From an uncultured Lachnospiraceae bacterium (GTDB lineage Bacteria > Bacillota > Clostridia > Lachnospirales > Lachnospiraceae): a stretch of 9,780 nt of DNA. Positions 1-6,464 of this stretch are shown one piece after another. Under the pieces are notes generated by a model that saw only the letters and a program-made list of their open reading frames with translations, did not search any database and was not told the DNA's origin. The stretch covers positions 1 through 9,780 of the forward strand of contig CAJOPI010000199.1 in assembly GCA_905236275.1 (NCBI GenBank), written 5' to 3'. Positions within the stretch are counted from its first letter, which is position 1, and every line of letters begins with the position of its first letter. The position numbers were made by a program, and so were the translations under genes.

Positions 1-1125
1 ATGGCAATCACAGCAAAGCAGGTAAAAGATTTAAGAGAAATGACCGGCGCAGGAATGATGGACTGCAAAAAGGCTCTTACAGAGTGCGACGGTGATATGG
101 ATAAAGCAGTTGAGTTCCTTCGTGAGAAAGGTCTCGCAGGTGCTCAGAAGAAGGCCGGACGTACAGCAGTTGAAGGTCTTTCAATCACAGCAGTATCAGA
201 GGACGGAAAGAAGGCAGCAGTTGTAGAAGTTAACTGTGAGACAGACTTTGCAGCAGGTTCTGATCCTTTCAAAGAGTTCGTAAACGATGTTGCAGCTCAG
301 GCGCTTGCTTCTGATGCAGCAGATGTTGATGCACTCCTTGCTGAGAAGTGGATTAAAGATCCTTCAGAGACAGTAGCTGACGAAGTTGCTATCCAGGTTG
401 GACAGAAGATCAGAGAAAACATCAAGATTCGTCGTTTTGCAAAGCTTGAGGAGCAGAACGGTTTCGTTGCTGCCTACATTCACGCAGGCGGAAAAATCGG
501 TGTTCTTGTAGACATCGAGTCAGATGTTGTCAATGATGCTGTTAAAGAGATGGGTAAGAACGTAGCTATGCAGGTTGCAGCTATGAATCCCCAGTATATC
601 AGCCAGAACGATATCTCAGAGGACGAGAAAGCTCACTTAAAGAGCCTTACGGTAGACAGTGCTTTAAATGATCCTGCTTCACTTCCCAAGCCTATTCTCA
701 ATAAGCTTATCGAGAAGGCTGTAAGCGAGAAGCTTTGGAGCGATGAGGATATCGCAATTTATGAAGAGAAGAAGAGCAACATGGCTTATCTCTTCAACTT
801 CCTTTCAAAAGAAGCTGCTGCAAAGCTTTCAGAGCTTGCACTTGCAGACAAGGCTAATATTTCAGCTGATAAGATTTTCTCAGGACTTGTACAGGGACGT
901 GTTTCCAAGCAGTACAAGGAAATCTGTCTTGCAGATCAGGCTTATGTAAAGGCTGAGGATGGAAAGCAGTCTGTTCAGAAGTACATCGACGAAGTTGCAA
1001 AGGCAAACAGTGCTAAGATCGTTGTTAAGAACGTGGTTCGTTTTGAGACCGGCGAAGGCATGGAGAAGAAGGAAGAGGACTATGCAGCAGAGGTTGCAGC
1101 CGCAGCCGCAGCAGCAAAGAACTAA
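1..1125 (+). CDS. tsf: Translation elongation factor Ts (EF-Ts)
   Basis: EF-Ts is the cytoplasmic guanine-nucleotide exchange factor that releases GDP from EF-Tu during protein synthesis. The N-terminal UBA-like domain (about residues 1-55) carries the family signature TGAGMMDCKKAL, followed by DMDKAVEFLREKGL. The core has the EF-Tu-contacting motif CETDF near residue 79, a GGKIGVLVDIE strand near residue 165 and the late family block ICLADQAYVKAEDGKQ. The tail is alanine-rich. At 374 residues it is longer than usual (about 280-310 in most bacteria). The extra sequence lies roughly between residues 210 and 288, in the C-terminal half. The reading frame is intact on both sides, so this is an insertion and not a frameshift. 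The ATG is the first base of the window, so its ribosome binding site and the expected upstream rpsB are not visible. A strong terminator follows the stop codon directly. Confidence 0.97.
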   Translation: MAITAKQVKDLREMTGAGMMDCKKALTECDGDMDKAVEFLREKGLAGAQKKAGRTAVEGLSITAVSEDGKKAAVVEVNCETDFAAGSDPFKEFVNDVAAQALASDAADVDALLAEKWIKDPSETVADEVAIQVGQKIRENIKIRRFAKLEEQNGFVAAYIHAGGKIGVLVDIESDVVNDAVKEMGKNVAMQVAAMNPQYISQNDISEDEKAHLKSLTVDSALNDPASLPKPILNKLIEKAVSEKLWSDEDIAIYEEKKSNMAYLFNFLSKEAAAKLSELALADKANISADKIFSGLVQGRVSKQYKEICLADQAYVKAEDGKQSVQKYIDEVAKANSAKIVVKNVVRFETGEGMEKKEEDYAAEVAAAAAAAKN

Positions 1126-1137
1126 ATTTTATTCATA

Positions 1138-1166
1138 TTGAATTAAAGGGCAGGCAGGGATATAGA
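1138..1166 (+). promoter_or_regulatory. Possible weak promoter for the small membrane protein gene, overlapping the tsf terminator
   Basis: TTGAAT (1138-1143) and TATAGA (1161-1166) are separated by exactly 17 bases, each matching 4 of 6 consensus positions. A start of transcription near 1173 would fall within the terminator loop, leaving about 40 bases of leader before the ATG at 1214. It is the only promoter-like pair I noticed between the tsf terminator and the next gene. It is weak and could be chance in AT-rich sequence. Confidence 0.3.
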
Positions 1167-1195
1167 TTAATTTTATGTCCCTACCTGCCATTTTT
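1148..1195 (+). terminator. Rho-independent terminator of tsf
   Basis: GGCAGGCAGGGA (1149-1160) pairs with TCCCTACCTGCC (1178-1189) with a single C-A mismatch. The stem extends inward by TATA (1161-1164) against TATG (1174-1177), leaving a 9-base loop. A T-run (1191-1195) follows, and AAA (1145-1147) precedes the stem. It lies 22 bases after the tsf stop codon, as expected for the end of an rpsB-tsf transcript. Confidence 0.85.
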
Positions 1196-1213
1196 GCAAA
1201 GGGAAACAAATAT

Positions 1214-1597
1214 ATGTTTATCTTGTCACGTTCGCTCGGAGAGGGCATTATGGCAGCGCTTTTCGGAGGCCTTATTTCAAAAAAGAGACCTGAGCTGAGA
1301 AGTCTCTATATGGTTATGGTCATGCTCCTCGAAGTTGTCTCGGTGTTGTCGCTCTATATCTTTGTGGAAAATTCAAGCTATTTTTTCTGGCATCCATATA
1401 TTGTGTTCCTTATTGCCGCGATTTCCGATTTTGCGGTTTACGAGCGGGGACGCATAGGCACAAGGGAAGCTTTTGTGGAAAAGCTTATCCTCTGGCCTTT
1501 ATTCGTAATCCCTATTATAGCTGCCTTTGTAATGTGTACAGGCTGGCTGATAAAACTATATTGGAAAAATATTTTTGTATTTTTTGGAATAATCTAA
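1214..1597 (+). CDS. Small multi-span membrane protein, function unknown
   Basis: I do not recognise this 127-residue protein. It has three clear hydrophobic segments at about residues 31-50, 57-75 and 92-113, and a fourth short hydrophobic stretch at the C-terminus (about 117-127). Between them are short charged loops, for example KKRPELR (23-29) and YERGRIGTRE (76-85). It is therefore probably an integral cytoplasmic-membrane protein with three or four spans. No catalytic motif, cysteine cluster or signal peptidase site is visible. I chose ATG 1214 because AAAGGGA (1198-1204) lies upstream at a usable distance. The longer in-frame start at 1175 lies inside the tsf terminator hairpin, where translation initiation is unlikely. 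The gene sits alone between the tsf terminator and a structured intergenic region, so context gives no hint of function. Confidence 0.7.
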   Translation: MFILSRSLGEGIMAALFGGLISKKRPELRSLYMVMVMLLEVVSVLSLYIFVENSSYFFWHPYIVFLIAAISDFAVYERGRIGTREAFVEKLILWPLFVIPIIAAFVMCTGWLIKLYWKNIFVFFGII

Positions 1598-1614
1598 AAG
1601 GAAAATGAGGATTT

Positions 1615-1737
1615 ATGCCGAAATATATAGTGAAAGCGTTTTCCGTAGCCAACGGAACGTATGCTTGCATACTGTTCCGATTGGATACGAGAAAACCTGA
1701 TGTGTATGAGCCTGTAGCGCGGAAGCGCGGAAGGTGA
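1615..1737 (+). CDS. Possible 40-residue small ORF read through the structured intergenic element
   Basis: An ATG at 1615 opens a frame of 40 codons ending with TGA at 1735-1737. GAGG (1607-1610) lies 4 bases upstream and AAAAGGAAA (1597-1605) is further up. The predicted peptide begins MPKYIVKAFSVANGTY and ends in a basic tail (residues 36-40). Most of it is encoded by the imperfect hairpin at 1638-1696 and the next hairpin, so it may be only an accidental frame through structured DNA. A second short frame, ATG 1605 to TGA 1698-1700 (31 codons), overlaps it. I recognise neither peptide. The tandem position after the membrane protein gene and the purine-rich upstream sequence keep it possible. 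Confidence 0.25.
   Translation: MPKYIVKAFSVANGTYACILFRLDTRKPDVYEPVARKRGR
1638..1696 (+). repeat. Long imperfect hairpin 1 of the intergenic element
   Basis: The left arm 1638-1664 and the right arm 1667-1696 are reverse complements except for three one-base bulges and one mismatch. Paired blocks include GTTTTC with GAAAAC, CGTA with TACG, CCAA with TTGG, CGGAAC with GTTCCG and GTATGC with GCATAC. The loop is minimal. No T-run follows, so it is not a simple terminator. Confidence 0.75.
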
Positions 1738-1745
1738 ATACACAT
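1700..1745 (+). repeat. Hairpin 2 of the intergenic element
   Basis: ATGTGTAT (1700-1707) pairs exactly with ATACACAT (1738-1745). Inside it, CCT (1711-1713) can pair with AGG (1732-1734). GCGC (1717-1720) pairs with GCGC (1725-1728) around a GGAA loop, which fits the stable GNRA tetraloop class. This favours a structure that works as RNA, although a DNA-level repeat is also possible. Confidence 0.65.
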
Positions 1746-1746
1746 T

Positions 1747-1796
1747 GGCAATTGCGCGAGCAAAGCGGAGCAATTGGCTTTCATGAAAGCGTTTTT
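1747..1796 (+). repeat. Hairpin 3 plus perfect 14-base palindrome with T-run (possible weak terminator)
   Basis: CAATTGC (1749-1755) pairs with GCAATTG (1770-1776). It is followed immediately by the perfect palindrome GCTTTCATGAAAGC (1777-1790) and then GTTTTTC. The palindrome plus T-run resembles a short, weak intrinsic terminator or attenuator placed about 35 bases before the dgt-like reading frame. Confidence 0.45.
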
Positions 1797-1816
1797 CTAA
1801 GAGTGACGTTGCGTTC

Positions 1817-1824
1817 AGGGAGGG
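1817..1824 (+). promoter_or_regulatory. Strong Shine-Dalgarno sequence that places the dgt start near 1831
   Basis: AGGGAGGG is the best ribosome binding site upstream of the dgt-like frame. With spacing of 4-9 bases it points to codons CTT 1828 or ACG 1831, neither of them a standard start. Its presence argues that translation begins here and not at the internal GTG at 2074. Confidence 0.6.
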
Positions 1825-1830
1825 TAGCTT

Positions 1831-2838
1831 ACGCTTATACGAGAGGAACTTGAAGAGAGAGAAAAAGAAATACTGAGCCCCTATGCCTGTCATTCGGCGG
1901 ATAGTAAGGGGCGGAAGGAACCGATAGAAGACTGCGATATAAGACCATGTTTTGCGCGGGACAGGGACAGGATACTGCACAGTAAGGCTTTCAGGCGACT
2001 GAAGGACAAGACGCAGGTTTTTCTGACACCGCAGGGAGACCATTACAGAACACGTCTAACCCACACTCTTGAGGTGGCTCAGATATCAAGAACCATAGCG
2101 AAGTCGCTCAGACTCAATGAAGACTTGACGGAGGCAATAGCTTTGGGACATGATCTGGGACATACGCCTTTCGGACACGCGGGAGAGAGAGCCTTAAACA
2201 GGGCGTGCAGCGAGGGCTTCATGCATAGTGAGCAGTCTGTACGGGTCTGCGAGGTGCTTGAAAATGACGGAAAAGGGCTGAATCTGACGGCTGAGGTCAT
2301 TGACGGTATCAGAAATCACCGTACAGGGGGGAATCCCGCTACACTGGAGGGAAAAGTGGTTCGGCTTTCCGACAAGATCGCATATATCCACCATGATATG
2401 GATGATGCGCTGAGAGCAGGTATCCTGAAAAACGACAAGGTTCCGGTAAGTATAATGAGAGTTCTTGGGGAAACAACGGCTGAGCGCCTTGATAGCATGA
2501 TTCGGGATGTGATTTTTACGAGCAGGGGTATCAACGATATAGTGATGTCAAAGGATGTCGGTATAGCTATGAAATCCCTCAGAAACTGGATGTTTAAGAA
2601 CGTATATACAAACAAGACTGCAAAGAGCCAGGAGGGCAAGGCTGAAGACCTTGTGGAAACGCTTTATTACCACTTCCTTACTCATTTTGAAATAATACCT
2701 GACGAATACAAGATGCTTATAGAGAGGAAAGAGAAAAAGGAAATCGTTATTGCGGATTATATTTCATCAATGACGGACAGGTATGCCATAAGCACCTATC
2801 ATGATCTCTTTATCCCGATTCCCTGGATGGTGGTATAA
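1831..2838 (+). CDS. dgt: dGTPase-like HD-domain deoxynucleoside triphosphate phosphohydrolase; start codon non-canonical or lost
   Basis: The family hydrolyses dGTP (and often other dNTPs) to the nucleoside and tripolyphosphate, balancing dNTP pools. The HD metal site is intact. Counting from 1831, it has H78 in RLTHTLEV, H107-D108 in ALGHDLGHTPFGHAGE, and D181 in RLSDKIAYIHHD. The upstream block RDRDRILHSKAFRRLKDKTQVF with GDHYRTRLTH is also conserved in this family and is clearly coding. However, from the in-frame TAG at 1825-1827 up to 2074 there is no ATG, GTG or TTG. The GTG at 2074 would remove the first metal histidine. A strong AGGGAGGG (1817-1824) lies 6 bases before ACG 1831, which would give a natural start (M)LIREELEERE, so I use 1831. 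ATA 1837 and CTG 1873 are alternatives. At about 335 residues it has normal family length. It leads the dnaG-rpoD operon, 5 bases before dnaG. Confidence 0.85.
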   Translation, partial: TLIREELEEREKEILSPYACHSADSKGRKEPIEDCDIRPCFARDRDRILHSKAFRRLKDKTQVFLTPQGDHYRTRLTHTLEVAQISRTIAKSLRLNEDLTEAIALGHDLGHTPFGHAGERALNRACSEGFMHSEQSVRVCEVLENDGKGLNLTAEVIDGIRNHRTGGNPATLEGKVVRLSDKIAYIHHDMDDALRAGILKNDKVPVSIMRVLGETTAERLDSMIRDVIFTSRGINDIVMSKDVGIAMKSLRNWMFKNVYTNKTAKSQEGKAEDLVETLYYHFLTHFEIIPDEYKMLIERKEKKEIVIADYISSMTDRYAISTYHDLFIPIPWMVV

Positions 2839-2843
2839 AAAAG

Positions 2844-4607
2844 ATGTATTATCCTGATGAAATTATAGAAGAAATAAGATCAAAAAATGATATAGCTGAT
2901 GTCATAGGAAATTATGTACAGCTGAAAAAAAAAGGCAGTAATTTATTCGGACTCTGTCCTTTTCATTCGGAGAAATCGCCCTCCTTTTCAGTTGCACCGA
3001 CAAAGCAGATTTTTCACTGCTTCGGATGTGGTGTCAGCGGAAATGTTATAACTTTTTTGATGAAATACGAAAACCTGAGCTTTCAGGAAGCCATACAAAT
3101 GCTGGCTGAAAGGTCGGGGGTGAAGCTTCCTGAAGCGGAATATTCAGAAGAAGCCAAGAGGAAAAAGCTGGAAAGGCAGAGACTTTTTGAGATACAGAAA
3201 GAAGCTGCGGCCTTTTACTTCAGGACACTTCGAAGCAGTGAGGGCGAAGTGGGCATGAGGTATTTTAGGGAGAGACGGCTTACGAAGGAAACCATGCAGA
3301 GCTTCGGGCTTGGCTTTTCAGGTAAAAGCGGACATGTGATAGCCTATCTTAAATCAAAGGGTTATACGGAAAAAGAACTGATGAAGTCAGGGCTCGTAAA
3401 TTATGATGAGAAACGCGGGATGTATGATAAATTCTGGAATCGCGTAATGTTTCCCATAATGGATGTCCAGAACCGGGTGATAGCCTTCGGGGGAAGGGTT
3501 ATGGGTGACGGTAAGCCGAAGTACCTGAATTCACCGGAAACGGCTATCTTCGAGAAAAGCAAGAATCTTTACGGATTGAACGTGGCGAGGCGGTCACGAA
3601 AAGGATATATGATAGCCTGCGAGGGCTATATGGATGTCATAAGTCTGCATCAGGCTGGTTTTACCGAGGCTGTGGCTTCGCTTGGAACGGCATTTACACC
3701 TGAGCATGCGAGAATCCTTAAACGTTATACGGATGAGGTAAGGCTCACCTACGACTCGGACGAGGCCGGAATCAAGGCGGCACTGAGGGCGATACCGATA
3801 TTGAAATCCGCCGGTATCAGTTCGAGGATAATTCACATGGAACCCTATAAGGACCCTGATGAATTTATAAAAAATCTCGGTGCGGAAGAATTTCAGAAAA
3901 GAATAGATAAGGCTGAAAACAGCTTTTATTTTGAAATATCGGTTAAGGAAAAGGCTTATGACCTTGCTGATCCGGAGGGGCGAACCCGCTTCGAGGAATC
4001 GCTTGCGGCGAGGCTTGCGGAAATCGAAGGGGAGCTTGAAAGGGATAATTATACCGATGCTATGGCGAATAAATACATGATAAAGGCGGATGCGCTGAAA
4101 CGTGCCGTTGCTCTGGCTCTTTTGAATAAGCCTTCAGCATCTGCCAGCGAAAACATCAGAATTAACAGGACACTCCGGTCGGATGAAAGAAAAGAAGACG
4201 GGGAGGTCATGGCAGAGAAATATATACTAAACTTTATCGCGGAAGAAGCCGATGTATATAAGGCGGTAAAGGATATCGTGACGGTAGATGATTTCAGCGA
4301 GGGCATAAACAGAAAGACGGCCGAGCTTTTATTCGAGCAGGCTGAAAGCGGAAATATAATGCCGGCTGCGATCATAAGCCGCTTTGATGAGGCAGGGGAA
4401 CAGACAAAGGTTGCCGAGATTTTCAGTACCGTTATTCCCGAAAGCCTGTCAAGGCAGGATAAATCAAGGGCACTGACAGAACTTGTCATAAGGATAAAAA
4501 AGGCGAGCCTTAAAAGGATCGCGGCTAACGCGGAAAACTCTGTTGACAGGGTAATACGCGAAAAACAGGCAATGGAAAAGCTTGCAAGGATACAGATTGA
4601 GATATAA
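2844..4607 (+). CDS. dnaG: DNA primase DnaG
   Basis: DnaG makes the RNA primers for chromosomal replication at the fork and works with the DnaB helicase. The N-terminal CHC2 zinc finger is visible with ligands C38, H41, C59 and C62 (CPFH ... CFGC). The central TOPRIM catalytic domain includes FGGRVMGDGKPKYLNSPET, the metal-binding glutamate E260 in CEGYMDVI, and the acidic YDSDEAG motif at residues 303-309. The C-terminal region (about residues 450-587) is less conserved, alpha-helical and charged, as expected for the helicase-binding domain. At 587 residues it has normal length. It starts 5 bases after the dgt stop. GGTGG (2829-2833) in the end of dgt is the only ribosome binding site, at about 10 bases, which suggests translational coupling. 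rpoD follows after 26 bases. Confidence 0.97.
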   Translation: MYYPDEIIEEIRSKNDIADVIGNYVQLKKKGSNLFGLCPFHSEKSPSFSVAPTKQIFHCFGCGVSGNVITFLMKYENLSFQEAIQMLAERSGVKLPEAEYSEEAKRKKLERQRLFEIQKEAAAFYFRTLRSSEGEVGMRYFRERRLTKETMQSFGLGFSGKSGHVIAYLKSKGYTEKELMKSGLVNYDEKRGMYDKFWNRVMFPIMDVQNRVIAFGGRVMGDGKPKYLNSPETAIFEKSKNLYGLNVARRSRKGYMIACEGYMDVISLHQAGFTEAVASLGTAFTPEHARILKRYTDEVRLTYDSDEAGIKAALRAIPILKSAGISSRIIHMEPYKDPDEFIKNLGAEEFQKRIDKAENSFYFEISVKEKAYDLADPEGRTRFEESLAARLAEIEGELERDNYTDAMANKYMIKADALKRAVALALLNKPSASASENIRINRTLRSDERKEDGEVMAEKYILNFIAEEADVYKAVKDIVTVDDFSEGINRKTAELLFEQAESGNIMPAAIISRFDEAGEQTKVAEIFSTVIPESLSRQDKSRALTELVIRIKKASLKRIAANAENSVDRVIREKQAMEKLARIQIEI

Positions 4608-4633
4608 TTTAAGGGGATGGAGGAAGACATACA

Positions 4634-5767
4634 ATGGCTGAACTAATGGATGATGCATCAAAGCAGCAGTTTCTTGCAAAATTAAAGGAACTTATCGCGC
4701 TCGGAAAGAAAAAGAAGGGCGTGCTTGAAGACAGCGAAGTCAATGACTTTTTTGCGGGAATGGAGCTTGGTGAGGAACATTTCGAGAAGATTTTCGAGGT
4801 TCTTGAGCAGAATGGCGTGGATATACTGAGGATTAACGCCAAGGGTTCTGAAGACGAACCTACGGATGATGAGCTGGATATGGAGGAAGATGAAGAGGGC
4901 GATATTGATGCTCTTGACATCTCCATTCCTGACAGTGTTTCCATAGAAGATCCTGTCCGTATGTACTTAAAGGAAATAGGTAAGGTTCCGCTTCTTTCCG
5001 CTGAGGAAGAGATAGAGCTTGCGCAGAGGATGGAAGAAGGGGACGAGGAGGCTAAAAAGAAGCTTGCCGAGGCAAACCTTCGTCTTGTTGTCAGCATTGC
5101 CAAGCGTTATGTTGGAAGGGGAATGCTTTTCCTTGACCTCATCCAGGAGGGAAACTTAGGTCTTATCAAGGCGGTAGAAAAGTTCGATTACCGCAAGGGC
5201 TACAAGTTCTCGACCTACGCTACATGGTGGATAAGACAGGCTATCACGCGTGCGATTGCGGATCAGGCGCGTACCATCCGTATTCCTGTACATATGGTAG
5301 AGACGATAAACAAGCTTATAAGGGTATCAAGACAGCTGCTTCAGGAGCTTGGACGCGAACCAACCCCGGAAGAGATTGCAAAGGAAATGAATATGCCTGT
5401 TGAAAGGGTTCGTGAGATACTTAAGATTTCACAGGAGCCGGTATCGCTTGAAACCCCCATCGGTGAAGAAGAAGATTCACATCTGGGAGATTTCATTCAG
5501 GACGACCAGGTTCCGGTGCCGGCAGAAGCCGCAGCCTTTACCCTTCTCAGGGAACAGCTTCAGGAAGTGCTTGAAACTCTCACAGACCGCGAGCAGAAAG
5601 TACTTAAGCTCCGTTTCGGTCTCGATGACGGCAGGGCACGTACCCTTGAAGAGGTCGGCAAGGAGTTTAACGTAACGCGTGAGCGGATAAGGCAGATCGA
5701 GGCAAAGGCGCTCCGTAAACTCCGTCATCCCAGCAGGTCCCGTAAGCTTAAGGATTATCTGGACTGA
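4634..5767 (+). CDS. rpoD: Primary RNA polymerase sigma factor SigA/RpoD
   Basis: This is the housekeeping sigma-70 factor that directs RNA polymerase to -10/-35 promoters. Region 1.1 is at residues 1-60, followed by a very acidic linker (about 72-92). Region 1.2 contains [11 protein letters not shown] (106-116). Region 2 runs about 143-213, with the core-binding and -10-recognition sequence including [19 protein letters not shown] and [10 protein letters not shown]. Region 3 spans about 220-300. Region 4 has a helix-turn-helix for -35 recognition, [20 protein letters not shown] (337-356), and ends [12 protein letters not shown]. At 377 residues it matches short Firmicutes SigA and lacks the large non-conserved insert of enterobacterial RpoD. 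GGAGG (4619-4623) and the overlapping AGGAAG support ATG 4634. The window contains a TTGACA-17-TATGAT promoter that would suit this factor (see rnpB). Confidence 0.98.
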   Translation: MAELMDDASKQQFLAKLKELIALGKKKKGVLEDSEVNDFFAGMELGEEHFEKIFEVLEQNGVDILRINAKGSEDEPTDDELDMEEDEEGDIDALDISIPDSVSIEDPVRMYLKEIGKVPLLSAEEEIELAQRMEEGDEEAKKKLAEANLRLVVSIAKRYVGRGMLFLDLIQEGNLGLIKAVEKFDYRKGYKFSTYATWWIRQAITRAIADQARTIRIPVHMVETINKLIRVSRQLLQELGREPTPEEIAKEMNMPVERVREILKISQEPVSLETPIGEEEDSHLGDFIQDDQVPVPAEAAAFTLLREQLQEVLETLTDREQKVLKLRFGLDDGRARTLEEVGKEFNVTRERIRQIEAKALRKLRHPSRSRKLKDYLD

Positions 5768-5769
5768 TT

Positions 5770-6447
5770 ATGAAACTATCCAAAAGATTAGAAAAGATCA
5801 TCAGCTTTGTGGAAACGGGAGCCCTGATAGCAGATGTGGGTTGTGACCATGGTTTTGTTCCAATCGAGCTTATCAAAAGGGGAACAGTTCAAAAAGCAGC
5901 GGCTCTGGATGTGAACAGGGAACCGCTTGAAAAGGCAAGGGAGAATGCTTTGAAGGCAGGAACTTCGGACAGGATTAGCTTTTATCTGTCTAACGGTCTG
6001 GAAAAACTGCCTGTGGGAACAGCCGATACCGTTATAATTGCCGGAATGGGTGGAATACTTATGGCGAGGATTCTGGAGGAAGCCCCAGAAGAGCTGATGA
6101 AGGAAATAAAAAGCTTCATTCTTGCACCGCAGTCGGAGTATGAACATTTCAGGCATTATCTTGCGGAGAACGGTTTTGCCATTGATGATGAAGCCCTTAT
6201 AAAAGAGGACGGCAAATTTTATCCGATAATAAAATGCAAAAAAAGCGGTGAGTCCTACGCTTATGAAAAGAAAATATATTTCAGATACGGCAAAATTCTT
6301 CCGGAGCGCAGAGATACTGTGCTTCGGGAGTGCCTTTTATATGACATGTCGAATATTGAGAAGCTTTTGAAAATTCCCTCCCTGCCCGAAGAGCGGAGAA
6401 GAGAACTCGAAAGAACAAGGGAGGAAATAAGGGAGCTTCTTGGTTGA
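5770..6447 (+). CDS. trmK: tRNA (adenine(22)-N1)-methyltransferase TrmK
   Basis: TrmK transfers a methyl group from S-adenosylmethionine to N1 of adenine 22 in the tRNA D-arm region. The Rossmann-like SAM-binding motif is IADVGCDHGFVPIELI (residues 20-35), with a following acidic residue D48 in ALDVNREPLEKARENA. The family-typical VIIAGMGGILMARIL (88-102) and ILAPQSEYEHFRHYL (117-131) are intact. The C-terminal part (about 165-225) is charged and helical, like the TrmK coiled-coil domain. At 225 residues it has normal length. ATG 5770 lies only 2 bases after the rpoD stop with no good ribosome binding site of its own, so translation is probably coupled to rpoD. This rpoD-trmK linkage is common in Firmicutes. 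The partner often found next, a Nif3-like protein, is absent here. Confidence 0.93.
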   Translation: MKLSKRLEKIISFVETGALIADVGCDHGFVPIELIKRGTVQKAAALDVNREPLEKARENALKAGTSDRISFYLSNGLEKLPVGTADTVIIAGMGGILMARILEEAPEELMKEIKSFILAPQSEYEHFRHYLAENGFAIDDEALIKEDGKFYPIIKCKKSGESYAYEKKIYFRYGKILPERRDTVLRECLLYDMSNIEKLLKIPSLPEERRRELERTREEIRELLG

Positions 6448-6464
6448 GGGGAATGGAGGCGCCT

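Larger units (their letters stand above)
1631..1795 (+). repeat. Compact hairpin-rich intergenic element bounded by 12-base direct repeats (MITE-like or structured leader)
   Basis: The 12-mer TGAAAGCGTTTT occurs at 1631-1642 and again at 1784-1795. The segment also has short inverted ends: TGAAAGC (1631-1637) and GCTTTCA (1777-1783). Between them, almost every base falls into one of several consecutive inverted repeats, given as separate entries. No transposase is encoded. Such dense structure with terminal repeats is typical of small non-autonomous intergenic repeats. A structured RNA leader of the downstream dgt-dnaG-rpoD operon is the main alternative. Copy number in the genome cannot be judged from this window, because there is only one copy here. 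Confidence 0.5.

Noticed and set aside
1175..1213. ATG 1175 as start of the small membrane protein
   Set aside because: It lies in the tsf terminator hairpin and has no ribosome binding site. ATG 1214 with AAAGGGA upstream is more likely.
1638..1696. Long hairpin as a classical intrinsic terminator for the small membrane protein gene
   Set aside because: No T-run follows the right arm, and the stem is bulged and not GC-rich at its base.
1594..2043. 149-codon open frame on the - strand across the intergenic element and dgt 5' end
   Set aside because: I considered it as the real occupant of the gap. It is antisense to conserved dgt coding sequence and its peptide shows no recognisable domain; palindromic DNA gives open frames on both strands by chance.
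2074..2838. GTG 2074 as the true start of the dGTPase-like protein (254 residues)
   Set aside because: It would remove the conserved RDRDRILHSKAFRRLKDKTQVF block and the first metal-binding histidine (RLTH), both clearly encoded in the same open frame just upstream. No good ribosome binding site precedes 2074.
4049..4630. 193-codon open frame on the - strand inside dnaG
   Set aside because: It is antisense to a certain dnaG and has serine/leucine-rich composition typical of a reverse shadow of lysine/glutamate-rich coding sequence, with no family resemblance.
4609..5103. 164-codon open frame on the - strand inside the 5' part of rpoD
   Set aside because: It is antisense to the acidic region of rpoD and nearly half serine, a composition artefact of complementing GAA/GAG/GAT-rich codons.
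6444..6464. TTG 6444 as start of the nucleoside kinase
   Set aside because: The added residues MRGMEAP overlap the ribosome binding site of ATG 6465, which has TGGAGG at ideal spacing, and that start fits the family N-terminus.
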